NCBI GenBank assembly: GCA_963698395.1
Contig: CAVOQQ010000008.1
Coordinates: 1,054,001-1,118,000 of the forward strand
Source of the DNA: JBBQUN01 sp963698395
GTDB lineage: Bacteria > Actinomycetota > Acidimicrobiia > Acidimicrobiales > SZUA-35
DNA: 64,000 bases
Reading direction: 5' to 3'
Position numbers and translations under genes: made by a program. Of this stretch, positions 25,833 through 34,559 are shown piece by piece. The notes below the pieces were generated by a model. That model was given only the letters and a program-made list of their open reading frames with translations, did not search any database and was not told where the DNA came from. How positions within the stretch are numbered: the first letter of the stretch is position 1; the number at the start of each line of letters is the position of its first letter.

Positions 25833-27383
25833 TCAGTCTTCGCCGGCCGATTCCTCGGCTGCCGGCGCGGCGTCGGCCGCTGGCGCTTCCGCTGGAGCCG
25901 TCTCGGGTGCCGGTGTCTCGGCGACTGGAGCCGTCTCGGGTGCCGGTGTCTCGGCGACTGGAGCCGTTTCGGGTGCCGGTGTCTCGGCGACTGGAGCCGT
26001 CTCGGGTGCCGGTGTCTCGGCGACTGGAGCCGTTTCGGGTGCCGGTGTCTCGGCGGCTGGTGCCGCTTCGGACGGTGCGGGTGCCTCGGCCGGCTTGGAT
26101 GCCGGCTTCTTCTTGTTGGCCTCGCGCTTTGGCCGGCGTCGCTTCTTCGATGCGGCTTCGGACGGGTCGATGCCGAGCTGGTTGGCAATGGCCGGAATCC
26201 GGTCGGCGATGCGCTTGACCGCTTCGAGCAACTCCGGGGTCGGTTCGGCCGGGTAACCGACCGGGGTCACGCCGCCCCGAACCGGCGAGTAGGCGAGGGC
26301 GTCGACGACGGCAGCCCACCGATCCGACGCGATGTCGGCGCTGAGTGCGGCCGCTGCGGCCTCGGTCAACTTGGTGGCCAGCTCGGCGGGGATCGGAGCA
26401 CCGGCCTTCACCGGTCGAGAGCTCAGACGTAGCGCCCGAATGGTGCGGCCTCCCTGGACCGCCGATTCGAGCTCGGCGAGCCACGCCGCCTGGTCCTTCT
26501 CGAGTCGTGCGTTGAGCCCGGTGCGGAGCTGCTCGGCCTTGGCTCTGGCCGTTTCGTCCTTCGAGGTGGGGTCGGCGGCGCTCACGACCGAACGCAGATC
26601 GCGAAGCTCGAGTTCGTCGAGATCGGCCAGCGCGGCGTCGGCCCGGTCATGCCACTCGGCGTTCTTCATGGTGGTGACCATGGGTTCGGCGATGGCCAGC
26701 ACGGGCTTCAGTTCGATCGTGGGAGCACCGGCCGCGGCGGCTTCGGTGTTCTGCTTCTCGATCGCGGCGCGCACGGCGGGAAGGCCACCCTTGAGAACCT
26801 GTTCGGCGATGGGACGATGCTCCTCGGGCACGGCCTCGAGCGCCGCATTGCGATGCACTCGACCGGGACGCAAGCGCTTGGCCTTGGGTCGGTTGTCTTC
26901 CCGCGGGCCCCGGTTGCCACGACCGCCACCGTCACGCCGCTGGCCTCGTTCACCTCCCTCACCACGACCGCCAGGTCCACGACCACCATCGCCACGACCA
27001 CCATCGCCACGACCGCCACCATCTCGGCGTGGTCCGCGGTCGCCGTCGCGACGCTTGCGGCCGCCGCCGCTGCGACGATCGTCATCGCGGTCGCGTCGAC
27101 CGGTGCGGACCGTGGTGACCAATTCATCGTCGGCGAGCGGGCGCGACACGAGCTGGAGCAGGTCGGACCGCTCCTTCTTTGCCTTCGGCGGGAACACCTC
27201 GATCACCTCGATGCCGTCGAGATGGAACTCGGCCTCGACCTTGATGACGTCGCCGATCTTGGCGTCGGGGTAGAGGAGCGAACCGTTGACCTCACCCTTG
27301 GGCTGGCGTGCGTTTGCCGCCCTCCAGGTCCAGTTGCCGTCATCGCGGGTGCTGGTGAGTTCGACTTCAATTCTGCGAGCCAT
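25833..27383 (-). CDS. RGG-rich protein with Pro-Ala repeat tail
   Basis: A 516-residue protein. An N-terminal domain (1-90) reads like a small OB-type module (YPDAKIGDVIKVEAEF). Residues about 95-165 are an Arg/Gly/Asp-rich region (GRGDGGRGDGGRGPGG) like RNA-binding RGG boxes. A helical middle domain (170-420) contains repeated acidic and basic helices. The tail (430-516) is made of five copies of the 11-residue unit AETPAPETAPV. Best guess: RNA-associated protein. No named family recognised. Confidence 0.7.
   Translation of the reverse strand: MARRIEVELTSTRDDGNWTWRAANARQPKGEVNGSLLYPDAKIGDVIKVEAEFHLDGIEVIEVFPPKAKKERSDLLQLVSRPLADDELVTTVRTGRRDRDDDRRSGGGRKRRDGDRGPRRDGGGRGDGGRGDGGRGPGGRGEGGERGQRRDGGGRGNRGPREDNRPKAKRLRPGRVHRNAALEAVPEEHRPIAEQVLKGGLPAVRAAIEKQNTEAAAAGAPTIELKPVLAIAEPMVTTMKNAEWHDRADAALADLDELELRDLRSVVSAADPTSKDETARAKAEQLRTGLNARLEKDQAAWLAELESAVQGGRTIRALRLSSRPVKAGAPIPAELATKLTEAAAAALSADIASDRWAAVVDALAYSPVRGGVTPVGYPAEPTPELLEAVKRIADRIPAIANQLGIDPSEAASKKRRRPKREANKKKPASKPAEAPAPSEAAPAAETPAPETAPVAETPAPETAPVAETPAPETAPVAETPAPETAPVAETPAPETAPAEAPAADAAPAAEESAGED
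25892..26056 (-). repeat. Five 33-bp coding tandem repeats
   Basis: Five units of 33 bp (starts on the plus strand 25892, 25925, 25958, 25991, 26024) encode the Pro/Ala/Glu/Thr tail of the RGG protein. Units differ only by a synonymous GTCTCG/GTTTCG change (units 3 and 5 have T), so the array is young and probably length-variable. Confidence 0.92.
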
Positions 27384-27463
27384 TTCGGTGCTCCTCGGTT
27401 GCCTGGTGGGCGCATAGTGGCACCCGGGCGCGTCACGGCGACACGCACCTCGACACGCTATCG

Positions 27464-28504
27464 TCAGTCGCCCTCGGTAGGGCTGGATCCGTGTGGCGTG
27501 GCGTCGGGTGCCGCAGTGTCACGTTCGGTGGTGGCCCGTACCTCACGCAACGCTCGGTAGGCGTCGTTGCTCCGAGCGGCCGCTCGAACTTCTCGAGCCG
27601 TTGCATCGACGTAGCGCTGGGTGGTGGCCAGTGACTCGTGGCCGAGCAGTCGTTGCAGCTCGGTACCCGATGCGCCGTTGCGGGCCAGGTTCGTTGCGAA
27701 CGTGTGGCGCAGGGCGTGGACGAGTGCCCCGCTCGGCACTCGTGAGCGAATGCCTGCTTCGCGGTAGAGCCGGTCGACGAGATACTGCAACCCGCCGCGC
27801 TTCATCGGTTCGCCCTTGGTGTCGACGAAGAGCGCAGCATTCACCGGAATCCGTCCCGGGAAACGTCGTAGGCGGGTCTCGATGTATCGAGCGATGACCG
27901 CCTCGACCTCGTCTTCGAGGGGAACCGTGCGTTCCTTGTTCCCCTTGCCTCGCACCGCCAGCACCCGATCACCGGGTGGCCCGTCGATGGAGCGGATCGT
28001 CAGGTCGAGGATCTCGGCGAGTCGCAGTCCGCCGGTGATCAGGGTGACGATCAGCGCGAGGTCACGCTCGGGCCAGGGATCACGAGCCGTCTTGCGGCCG
28101 GTCGCCGCAGCGGTGAGCAAGAGCTGGATGCTGTCATCGCCGACGATCGCCTTGGGGCGGCTCTTGGGAACCCGAGGTTTCTCGATGGCCGCCATCGGGT
28201 TGCCGGGAACGACACCCTCGGCGACCAGGAAGGTGTAGAGCTGGTTCCACGTGGACCAGGTGCGTGACACCGTCGACTCGGATTGGTGGCTGATGGCGGC
28301 GAAAGCCCGGCGGAGAGTGCGGATCTCGAGATCTTCCGCTCGAAGCTCGGGAATCGGCTGGTCCAGGAGTTCGCCAAGCGGTGTGAGGATCGCGTCGAAA
28401 TCACGGCGATAGGCGGCAAGGGTGTGCTCGGAGTGCTTCTTCGGTCGGCGAGCGAGGAAGAACTCGTCGATGAGCGCCGTCAGCGGTTCGGACACGTCGA
28501 CCAC
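27464..28504 (-). CDS. Tyrosine recombinase, XerC/XerD-like
   Basis: A 346-residue integrase-family protein: N-terminal SAM-like core-binding domain (residues ~8-110, HSEHTLAAYRRDFDAIL) and catalytic domain with Arg in TGGLRLAEILDL, Lys in RGKGNKERTVPL, His-x-x-Arg in HALRHTFATNLA, His in LLGHESLATTQRYV and the Tyr nucleophile in QRYVDAT. Catalysis is thus complete. The C-terminal ~30 residues are a disordered tail. No att sites or phage genes are beside it, so a chromosome-dimer-resolution (Xer) or orphan role is more likely than prophage integration. Confidence 0.85.
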   Translation of the reverse strand: MVDVSEPLTALIDEFFLARRPKKHSEHTLAAYRRDFDAILTPLGELLDQPIPELRAEDLEIRTLRRAFAAISHQSESTVSRTWSTWNQLYTFLVAEGVVPGNPMAAIEKPRVPKSRPKAIVGDDSIQLLLTAAATGRKTARDPWPERDLALIVTLITGGLRLAEILDLTIRSIDGPPGDRVLAVRGKGNKERTVPLEDEVEAVIARYIETRLRRFPGRIPVNAALFVDTKGEPMKRGGLQYLVDRLYREAGIRSRVPSGALVHALRHTFATNLARNGASGTELQRLLGHESLATTQRYVDATAREVRAAARSNDAYRALREVRATTERDTAAPDATPHGSSPTEGD

Positions 28505-28604
28505 CGTACTCGCCCCGGAGATTCGTGGTCGGCGATCGTTCTTGGGCCGTTTGGCTCATGTCGGGACGGGGCAGACCGATAGATGTTCCAGAAAGAAGGG
28601 TTTG

Positions 28605-28796
28605 ATGCACTACCGAATCTCCTGTCCCTCGTGTTCGATGAACGCCAGCGCCTCCGATCACCGCCATTTCTCACCTGCGGGCACGGCGGAGGGTGCCGAG
28701 CTACGCCGATGCCGCAATTGTGGGGACCTCATTGCGCTGACCACCCAGCATGAACGGGCGAACGACCATCGAGATTCACTCTCTCGCGCATCCTGA
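28605..28796 (+). CDS. Small zinc-ribbon protein
   Basis: A 63-residue protein. Two CxxC pairs, ISCPSCSMNAS and RRCRNCGDLIA, about 30 residues apart should bind zinc. The ATG at 28605 is preceded by AGAAAGAAGGG, a good ribosome site. It is divergent from the recombinase, and its promoter is in the 100-bp gap. Function unknown. Confidence 0.7.
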   Translation: MHYRISCPSCSMNASASDHRHFSPAGTAEGAELRRCRNCGDLIALTTQHERANDHRDSLSRAS

Positions 28797-28832
28797 GGCG
28801 CCGACCGACGAACTCGGTCGGCCGGAGGAGAC

Positions 28833-29030
28833 ATGACGGTGAGGAGCGGCGAGCTGCCCGGTGTCCCCGAGATGATCCTGCTGCTGGCACGCCAGGAGAT
28901 GGAACGAGCCGCTGCTCTCTGTCGCGGGCAGTTCCTCGAGGAACATCTCTCCGAGGACTGGTCGGTGGCCATGCGCGAGCGGTGCCGTCTGCGGTTCGTC
29001 GATCTGTCGCGTCATCTCGCTCGGCTGTGA
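28833..29030 (+). CDS. Small hypothetical protein
   Basis: A 65-residue protein with a strong GGAGGAG ribosome site 4 nt before its ATG. The chain is mostly helical and charged (MILLLARQEMERAAALC, then DWSVAMRERCRLRFVDL) without membrane segment or motif. It follows the small zinc-ribbon gene by 36 bp, so the two are probably co-transcribed. Not recognised. Confidence 0.6.
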   Translation: MTVRSGELPGVPEMILLLARQEMERAAALCRGQFLEEHLSEDWSVAMRERCRLRFVDLSRHLARL

Positions 29031-29069
29031 TTCCTCGACCGGGGTTCCACGGCGCGATCGGCCCGTTCG

Positions 29070-30620
29070 TCAGGCCTCGGAGCGGACTCGGGCCTGCGGT
29101 TGTTGCATCGCCGGCTCGGCGGCCTGTCTCGGCGCTGCGGGGTGCTGGATCGGTGACGGAGCCGGAGCGGGCTGGGCGACGGGTGCCACCGGCTGGGCAG
29201 CGGGCGATGCCTGTGCGTGCGGTGCGGCCGCAGCCTGCTGCTCGTTGAGCTGTTGCGCCGCGAGTGCGCGCATGGCTGCGAGCTGCTGGCTGTCGGGCGA
29301 GGCGACCGTGGCGGGCGGTGCCGGAACTGGGGTCTCGTTCTCGTGGCGACCGACCGGTGGCGGGCCTTCCTGCCCACTGGTGACGAAATAGATCTGGGCA
29401 ACCCGGTCGATCATCGTCAGGTCGAGGGTGCGGGGAAGCCCTTCGTATTGGGCGATGCCCGTCATGAGATCGAGGAAGTCGATCGCCACGTAGGGGCGCA
29501 GCTCGCCGATGAAGTGCTCCGCCACCTTGCGTAGGTGATGGGCAGCCTCGGCGTTGACACTGATGTTCTTCGCCTTGGCCGCGCGAACGAGGATCCAGTT
29601 GAACGCCGTTTCGGTGACCGCACCGACGTACACCTTGTTTCGCAACCGGCGCAGGAAGGCCTCGTCGCCGAGCTCGTGGGGATCGAGGTTGGTGGAGGCG
29701 ACGAGCTTCAGTTCGAACGGGACGGTGAATTTCGAGCCGTTCACCAGTCGCAGGAAGTCGATGCCGCGCGACAGCGGAACGATCCATCGGTTGAGCAGCT
29801 CGGTGGGGAGGAGCTGCTGACGGCCGAAGTCATCGACCACGAGGATGCCGTTGTTGGCCTGCATCTGGATGGGCGCTTTGTAGGCACCGGAAATCGAGTC
29901 GTACTCGAGGTCGAGCATGCGGGAGCTGAGCTCACCGCCCACGAGGACGAGCGGCCGGTTGCACAAGACCCAGCGCTGATCCAAGCCCGTCGGCTGGGGG
30001 TCGACGGCCTTGTGGGTGGCAGGGTCGAAGACAGTGATGATGGAGCCGTCGACCTCGACAGCACGGGGAACGAGTACGGCGTCGGTGTGAAGGCGGATCA
30101 TCCGCTCGGCGAGGCTGGTCTTGCCCGTGCCGGGTGGGCCGTAGAGGAAGATGGCTCCATCGCTGAGGAAGGCCGGACCGAGCTGATCGAGCATTTCGTC
30201 GGCGACGACCAGGTCGCCGAACGCCGCCCGAATGGTCTCACGGTTGATCGTGACCTCGGACTTCTGGCGCAGGATCGTGTCGGTGTATGCCTGAAGTGAA
30301 ACCGGCAGGCAGCCCGCATAGCTGGCGCCCACCATGCGTTCGCTCGTGGTGCGATAGCCGGTTTCGCTCAAGCCGATCCGGTAGTCACGGCCTTCCATGC
30401 CGTAGTACTCGATGACCTTCTTGTCCCGGAGTGCGTCGGCGATCTCCTTGGCCACCGGCATCGTGATGCCGAGCCCGAAGGACACATTGTGAATCGTCGT
30501 CTCCCGCTCGACGAAGACGCGTCGTGCGAACAGATCCTCGACGAGTCCACGAGGAATGCCGAGGTCATCGACTCGTGCGGCCGGTCGCGCAGTCATCGTG
30601 GTGGGGTCGAGAGCGTCCAT
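29070..30620 (-). CDS. AAA ATPase with N-terminal winged-helix-like region
   Basis: A 516-residue protein. N-terminal ~100 residues resemble a DNA-binding-like fold (ITMPVAKEIADALRDKKVIEYYG), central AAA domain with Walker A YGPPGTGKTSLAE (near residue 165) and Walker B NGILVVDDFGRQ, and sensor-like RLRNKVYVG. The C-terminal ~90 residues are Ala/Gln/Pro-rich and disordered. Start ATG 30620 is chosen over a codon at 30659 because GGAGAA lies just ahead of it. The family resembles MoxR-like or pilus-associated ATPases, but no partner gene is adjacent, so the substrate is open. Confidence 0.78.
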   Translation of the reverse strand: MDALDPTTMTARPAARVDDLGIPRGLVEDLFARRVFVERETTIHNVSFGLGITMPVAKEIADALRDKKVIEYYGMEGRDYRIGLSETGYRTTSERMVGASYAGCLPVSLQAYTDTILRQKSEVTINRETIRAAFGDLVVADEMLDQLGPAFLSDGAIFLYGPPGTGKTSLAERMIRLHTDAVLVPRAVEVDGSIITVFDPATHKAVDPQPTGLDQRWVLCNRPLVLVGGELSSRMLDLEYDSISGAYKAPIQMQANNGILVVDDFGRQQLLPTELLNRWIVPLSRGIDFLRLVNGSKFTVPFELKLVASTNLDPHELGDEAFLRRLRNKVYVGAVTETAFNWILVRAAKAKNISVNAEAAHHLRKVAEHFIGELRPYVAIDFLDLMTGIAQYEGLPRTLDLTMIDRVAQIYFVTSGQEGPPPVGRHENETPVPAPPATVASPDSQQLAAMRALAAQQLNEQQAAAAPHAQASPAAQPVAPVAQPAPAPSPIQHPAAPRQAAEPAMQQPQARVRSEA

Positions 30621-30818
30621 ACGTGTTCTCCATCGGACGATCTCGTCATCTCCTGACAAATCCGCCTCACGATGGGTCCGATGACCTAGCGACGCCGGTG
30701 GTGTCCTCGTGTGGTGAGGAACTCCGGTTCATTTCCCCTCAGGTCGGTGGGGGAGTCGTCCGAGAATGGGGTGACACGACGGCCCGAATCGCTCGGCGCC
30801 AACGGCAGAGGATCTTCG

Positions 30819-31115
30819 ATGAATCGCAACATTGTGCAAGTGGCTCGAATGCGGATGGAAGACGTCGTGTGCGGTGACGTGGTCAACCGAGTGCCGGATG
30901 CAACCGGCGGATGGTTCCAGGTGGGCATCATCGAAACGCTGTTCGACGGCAAGACCCAGTTCTCGAGCCCCGATCGGCGAATCACGCTGTCGGGTAATGC
31001 AAACGACATCTGCGGCGTGCAGGTGCTCAAATCGATCGACATGGAAGTCCCAGAGCCACCCGAGGTCATCTCCGAGGAGGAGGCGGCCGCCAACGAGCCG
31101 CCTTCGGGTCACTGA
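30819..31115 (+). CDS. Hypothetical protein
   Basis: A 98-residue acidic-tailed soluble protein (start ATG 30819 with AGAGGATC ahead). Its middle reads like a small beta domain (GGWFQVGIIETLFDGKTQFSS, then RRITLSGNANDICGVQVLKS) and could be a PilZ-like or SH3-like barrel, but I cannot confirm that. The C-terminal 20 residues are Glu/Pro-rich. It is divergent from the AAA ATPase gene and may share regulation with it. Confidence 0.65.
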   Translation: MNRNIVQVARMRMEDVVCGDVVNRVPDATGGWFQVGIIETLFDGKTQFSSPDRRITLSGNANDICGVQVLKSIDMEVPEPPEVISEEEAAANEPPSGH

Positions 31116-31157
31116 TGCCGGCGCCGGCGGGGGAGTGGATCCATTGCGCTCGGCGAC

Positions 31158-32456
31158 TCAGAACGCCACGTCACCCCGGGGCCCGAAGTCGTCCCAGGTC
31201 GTCGGTGTCTCAGGATCGACGGACTCGTTCGATTCGTCGGCCTCATCGTTTCGATTGACCACGATTGCCGCCAACGCCGTGGTGATCGGCACCGCAGCCA
31301 CGAGTCCGATCGAGCCGCACAGGGTCCGCACGATCTCCACGGCGACCAACTCGGAATTTGCCGACATCGCCATCGACTGATCGGAGGCTGCCAGCACGAG
31401 CAGGATCGGCATGCTTGCCCCGGCGTAGGCGAGCAGCAGTGTGTTGACCGTCGAGGCGATGTGTTCTCGACCAACACGGATGCCCGATGCCACCAACTCC
31501 CTCGTGGTGAGCTGCGGGCTGCGGTGATGGAGCTCGGCCACGGTGGCAACCTGGGTGACCGTCACGTCGTCGAGCGCTCCGAGCGCACCCAGCACGGCAC
31601 CGCCCAAGAGCAGCGACGCAAGGTCGAGATCCTGGGTTATGAAGGGGAGGGTGTAGCCCTCCTCGGTGGCGAGCCCGGTGAAGTTCGCCAGCTCGAAGAA
31701 GCCATACGACAGGGCAAGCGTCAGGCCGAGAGCCGCCAGCGTTCCCGCCAGTGCGACCGTCGTGGTTGGCCCGAATCCATGCGTGAGGTAGAGGCTGATG
31801 AAGGCGATGGCCGACGCAGCAACCACCGAGACGAGAAGCGGATCGTTGCCGTCGAGCACCGAGGGGGCAACGAATCCGACCAACACCACGATGGTCGATG
31901 CCATCGCCAGTAGCGCCAGGCCACCCCGAAAGCGTCCCAAAGCGATGACCACGACACCGAACAACGCCGCAAGCCAGACCAGAACGGATCGACGGTCGGC
32001 GTCGGCATAGAAGTAGGTGTTGGTCGACGGCTCGTAGGCGACGATGATGTGATCGCCGATGGAGACGTCGGGGGCGGTGATACCAGCGCCGAGGATGAAG
32101 TCAGGCAGGACGACCACCGCTCCCGCTTCGGGACCTTCGTCGAGCGTCAGCGTGATGGTGCGGCACACCTGCGGCGCCTCGACAGTCGAGAAGTCGCAGG
32201 GTTGCTCGCTCGCCGCCACGACCGATGCGGCGAGGCGATCGCTCGCAAGACCCAAGGACTCCGCTCGCTCGACCGCCACCGACTGTCCTTCGCCCGTCGG
32301 CCAGAGGACCACGACCATGACGACCGTTGCCAGGGCCGTCGCCACGATGGAGCCGACGATCACCCGAAGGGTCCGACGGCTGCCCCAGGTGTCCCACCCG
32401 CCGCCGAGCCCGTGGCCGTCGATCGAGCCATGAGTGTGGCCGTGCGGGTGCGTCAC
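31158..32456 (-). CDS. YibE/F-family membrane protein
   Basis: A 432-residue protein starting at GTG 32456 with a His-rich cytoplasmic tip (THPHGHTHG), one N-terminal membrane helix (IVGSIVATALATVVMVVVLW), an extracytoplasmic region with CDFSTVEAPQVCRTI (a probable disulfide) and about seven more helices (for example LLLGGAVLGALGALDDVTVTQVA, the conserved YibE/F core). The family is predicted to be involved in transport or efflux; substrate unknown. The His-rich start could bind metal. Confidence 0.82.
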   Translation of the reverse strand: MTHPHGHTHGSIDGHGLGGGWDTWGSRRTLRVIVGSIVATALATVVMVVVLWPTGEGQSVAVERAESLGLASDRLAASVVAASEQPCDFSTVEAPQVCRTITLTLDEGPEAGAVVVLPDFILGAGITAPDVSIGDHIIVAYEPSTNTYFYADADRRSVLVWLAALFGVVVIALGRFRGGLALLAMASTIVVLVGFVAPSVLDGNDPLLVSVVAASAIAFISLYLTHGFGPTTTVALAGTLAALGLTLALSYGFFELANFTGLATEEGYTLPFITQDLDLASLLLGGAVLGALGALDDVTVTQVATVAELHHRSPQLTTRELVASGIRVGREHIASTVNTLLLAYAGASMPILLVLAASDQSMAMSANSELVAVEIVRTLCGSIGLVAAVPITTALAAIVVNRNDEADESNESVDPETPTTWDDFGPRGDVAF

Positions 32457-32567
32457 ATCGGCCAGCCTATTGCCTCGGCCACGCCCGACGAGTGAGCCCC
32501 GCGTAGGGGAGACGCAAGCCGGGTCGACGGCGTTTGCTGAGCGGGCCGATCGGGTAGCCCCTGGCGC

Positions 32568-33077
32568 ATGAACAGTGGAATCAGCAACGATCGTGGACAC
32601 GAAGGACCTCGACGCTCGATGTTCGTTGGCGGGGTCGATCTCACGTCCTTGGCCTCGGCCGACCCGCCGTTCACCACGCTGTATCTGGGGGGCGGCGCCC
32701 AGGCGAAGGAACGAGCGCACCTTGCGCTCGACGAGGCCGGGGCCCCGGATCTCCATCAGCTGCTCGATGCGATCGAAGGCGACCAGCCGACGAGTCGTGC
32801 GATCCTGGCTCTCGGTGATGGGTCGGTACGGGTCTTCGACATCGCCGAGCCCCTTCGCTTCGACGTCGCTCGCAGTGGGCAGGTGCTGTCGCTCGGGACT
32901 CTCATCGAGTATTCGCAATTCAGCGCACCGCACGCGGTCGTGACCATCGAAGACGACCTGTTTGCCATCACCTCCTTCGGATCGATCGACGTCCCCGACC
33001 GGGCACGAGGCACCGTGGCGGTCAGCGAGTCGATCCACACCGCAATCGAACGCTCGGGTTCGTCGAGCCTCGGGTGA
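32568..33077 (+). CDS. Rv2629/baeRF-like N-terminal half
   Basis: A 169-residue protein. The segment FTTLYLGGGAQAKERAHLAL, GDGSVRVFDI and PHAVVTIEDDLFAI resembles the N-terminal domain of the bacterial eRF1-like (Rv2629/baeRF) proteins. Its stop overlaps the GTG of the next gene (33074-33077), which looks like the missing second half. Either the two are a naturally split gene or one indel broke a single gene; the shift is -1 (or +2), unlike the other frame breaks in the window. Confidence 0.6.
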   Translation: MNSGISNDRGHEGPRRSMFVGGVDLTSLASADPPFTTLYLGGGAQAKERAHLALDEAGAPDLHQLLDAIEGDQPTSRAILALGDGSVRVFDIAEPLRFDVARSGQVLSLGTLIEYSQFSAPHAVVTIEDDLFAITSFGSIDVPDRARGTVAVSESIHTAIERSGSSSLG

Positions 33078-33589
33078 TCGCCCTCGTCGGATCCGAATCG
33101 CAGCTCGACCGGTTCGCCTCCGGGTTCCGTGACGCGTTCCCACTGACATGGGTGCAGCACTACACCACCGACGACATCGATGATCAGCTCGGGTCGATCT
33201 CCGACCAGATCGTGCGAGATGTTCGGTCTCGGGCGGCCGAGTCGCTCACCAACGAGCTCGCCCAGTTCCGTGCAGCGGCCGATCTTGGCCGCACCGTGGA
33301 AGGCGCCGACGTACTCGAGGCGTTGCGACACTCGAACGTTGCCTCGGTCCTGGTCCACGACGACCCCGACGACGGGCGCCTTGTCGACGGTGATCGATTG
33401 GTCGATCACATCACCCATCTCGCCGTCGCGGGCGCCGTACCGATCCGGATGATCCCAGGACTCGACGAACTCAGGGGTCCAGCCGGGGGACTGGGTGCGG
33501 TCCTCCGTGCGCCCTCGGCCGCCGGCTCGATGGCGATGCCGGCGACACTCACGTCGAGCGGTGGCGCAACACCCTCGGTGGCGTCGTAG
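33074..33589 (+). CDS. Rv2629/baeRF-like C-terminal half
   Basis: A 171-residue protein starting at GTG 33074 inside the stop of the previous gene. It reads like the middle and C-terminal domains of the Rv2629 family: VIALVGSESQLDRFASGF, a helical LTNELAQFRAAADLGRTVEG ADVL region, SVLVHDDPDDG and a final AVPIRMIPG strand. In the same frame immediately upstream of the GTG, translation reads FVEPR, which fits continuation from a broken gene. Function in these proteins is thought to be ribosome-associated; not established here. Confidence 0.6.
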   Translation: MIALVGSESQLDRFASGFRDAFPLTWVQHYTTDDIDDQLGSISDQIVRDVRSRAAESLTNELAQFRAAADLGRTVEGADVLEALRHSNVASVLVHDDPDDGRLVDGDRLVDHITHLAVAGAVPIRMIPGLDELRGPAGGLGAVLRAPSAAGSMAMPATLTSSGGATPSVAS

Positions 33590-33638
33590 GTCGTCGGCGG
33601 GGGAGCGGTCGGCCGAACCCGTCGCCTACGATCGGTCC

Positions 33639-34559
33639 GTGCCCATACGGATTCCCGACGCCCTGCCTGCCCGTGCCGTTCTCGAGCGTGAGGGCGTACG
33701 TGTCATGGACGAATCGAGCGCATTGCGTCAAGACATTCGTCCGCTCCAGATCGGGCTGCTCAATCTGATGCCCGACAAGGTGGTCACCGAGACCCAGCTG
33801 GCGCGGCTGCTCGGGGCGACGCCGCTCCAGGTCGAACTCACGCTCGTGCGAGTGGGGAGTCATGCAGCGAAGAACACCGCCGAGGATCACCTGATCTCGT
33901 TCTACCGAACCTGGGACGAGATCAAGCACCGCACGTTCGACGGGTTCATCATCACGGGCGCACCGATCGAGACCCTCGACTTCGAAGACGTCACGTACTG
34001 GCCCGAACTCACCGAGATCCTCGACTGGACCACGACCAACGTGCACTCGACCTTCACGATCTGTTGGGGTGCGATGGCCGCCATCTGGCACTTTCACGGT
34101 GTGCCGAAGTGCCCACTGGACAAGAAGGCGTTCGGTGTCTATCAACACCGAAACCTCCAGCCGACGTCGCCGTACCTGTCGGGCTTCTCCGACGATTTCG
34201 CCGTATCGGTCTCTCGTTGGACCGAGGTCCGCAAGGACGACGTGCTCGCCGTCGAGGGTCTCGAACTGCTGATGGAGTCGAGCGACTCTGGTGTCTGTCT
34301 CGTCTCGGAGGAGACCTGCAACCGGCTTTACATGTTCAACCACGTCGAGTATGACTCGAACTCGTTGGCCCAGGAGTACTTTCGCGACGTCGATGCCGGC
34401 ACACCGATCGAGGTGCCCCGCCACTATTTCCCCGATGACGATCCGTCGCAACAGCCGCTCAACCGTTGGCGCTCCCATGCCTTCTTGTTGTTCGGCAACT
34501 GGATCAACCAGGTCTACCAATCCTCGCCGTTCGACTTCGCCGCGCACGAGGCCGGGTAG
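33639..34559 (+). CDS. metA: Homoserine O-acetyltransferase, MetA family
   Basis: A 306-residue acyltransferase for methionine synthesis. The catalytic Cys is Cys142 (FTICWGAMAAIWHF), with His and Glu in the C-terminal part (MFNHVEYDSNS). At position 111 the protein has Glu (GAPIETLDF). In MetA enzymes Glu111 is reported to go with acetyl-CoA and Gly111 with succinyl-CoA, so it probably makes O-acetylhomoserine. GTG 33639 gives the typical VPIRIPDALPA start; the longer upstream reading is not homologous. Confidence 0.9.
   Translation: MPIRIPDALPARAVLEREGVRVMDESSALRQDIRPLQIGLLNLMPDKVVTETQLARLLGATPLQVELTLVRVGSHAAKNTAEDHLISFYRTWDEIKHRTFDGFIITGAPIETLDFEDVTYWPELTEILDWTTTNVHSTFTICWGAMAAIWHFHGVPKCPLDKKAFGVYQHRNLQPTSPYLSGFSDDFAVSVSRWTEVRKDDVLAVEGLELLMESSDSGVCLVSEETCNRLYMFNHVEYDSNSLAQEYFRDVDAGTPIEVPRHYFPDDDPSQQPLNRWRSHAFLLFGNWINQVYQSSPFDFAAHEAG

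Noticed and set aside
27464..28504. Prophage or integrative element at the tyrosine recombinase
   Set aside because: No att repeat, no phage or conjugation gene within several kb, ordinary flanks.
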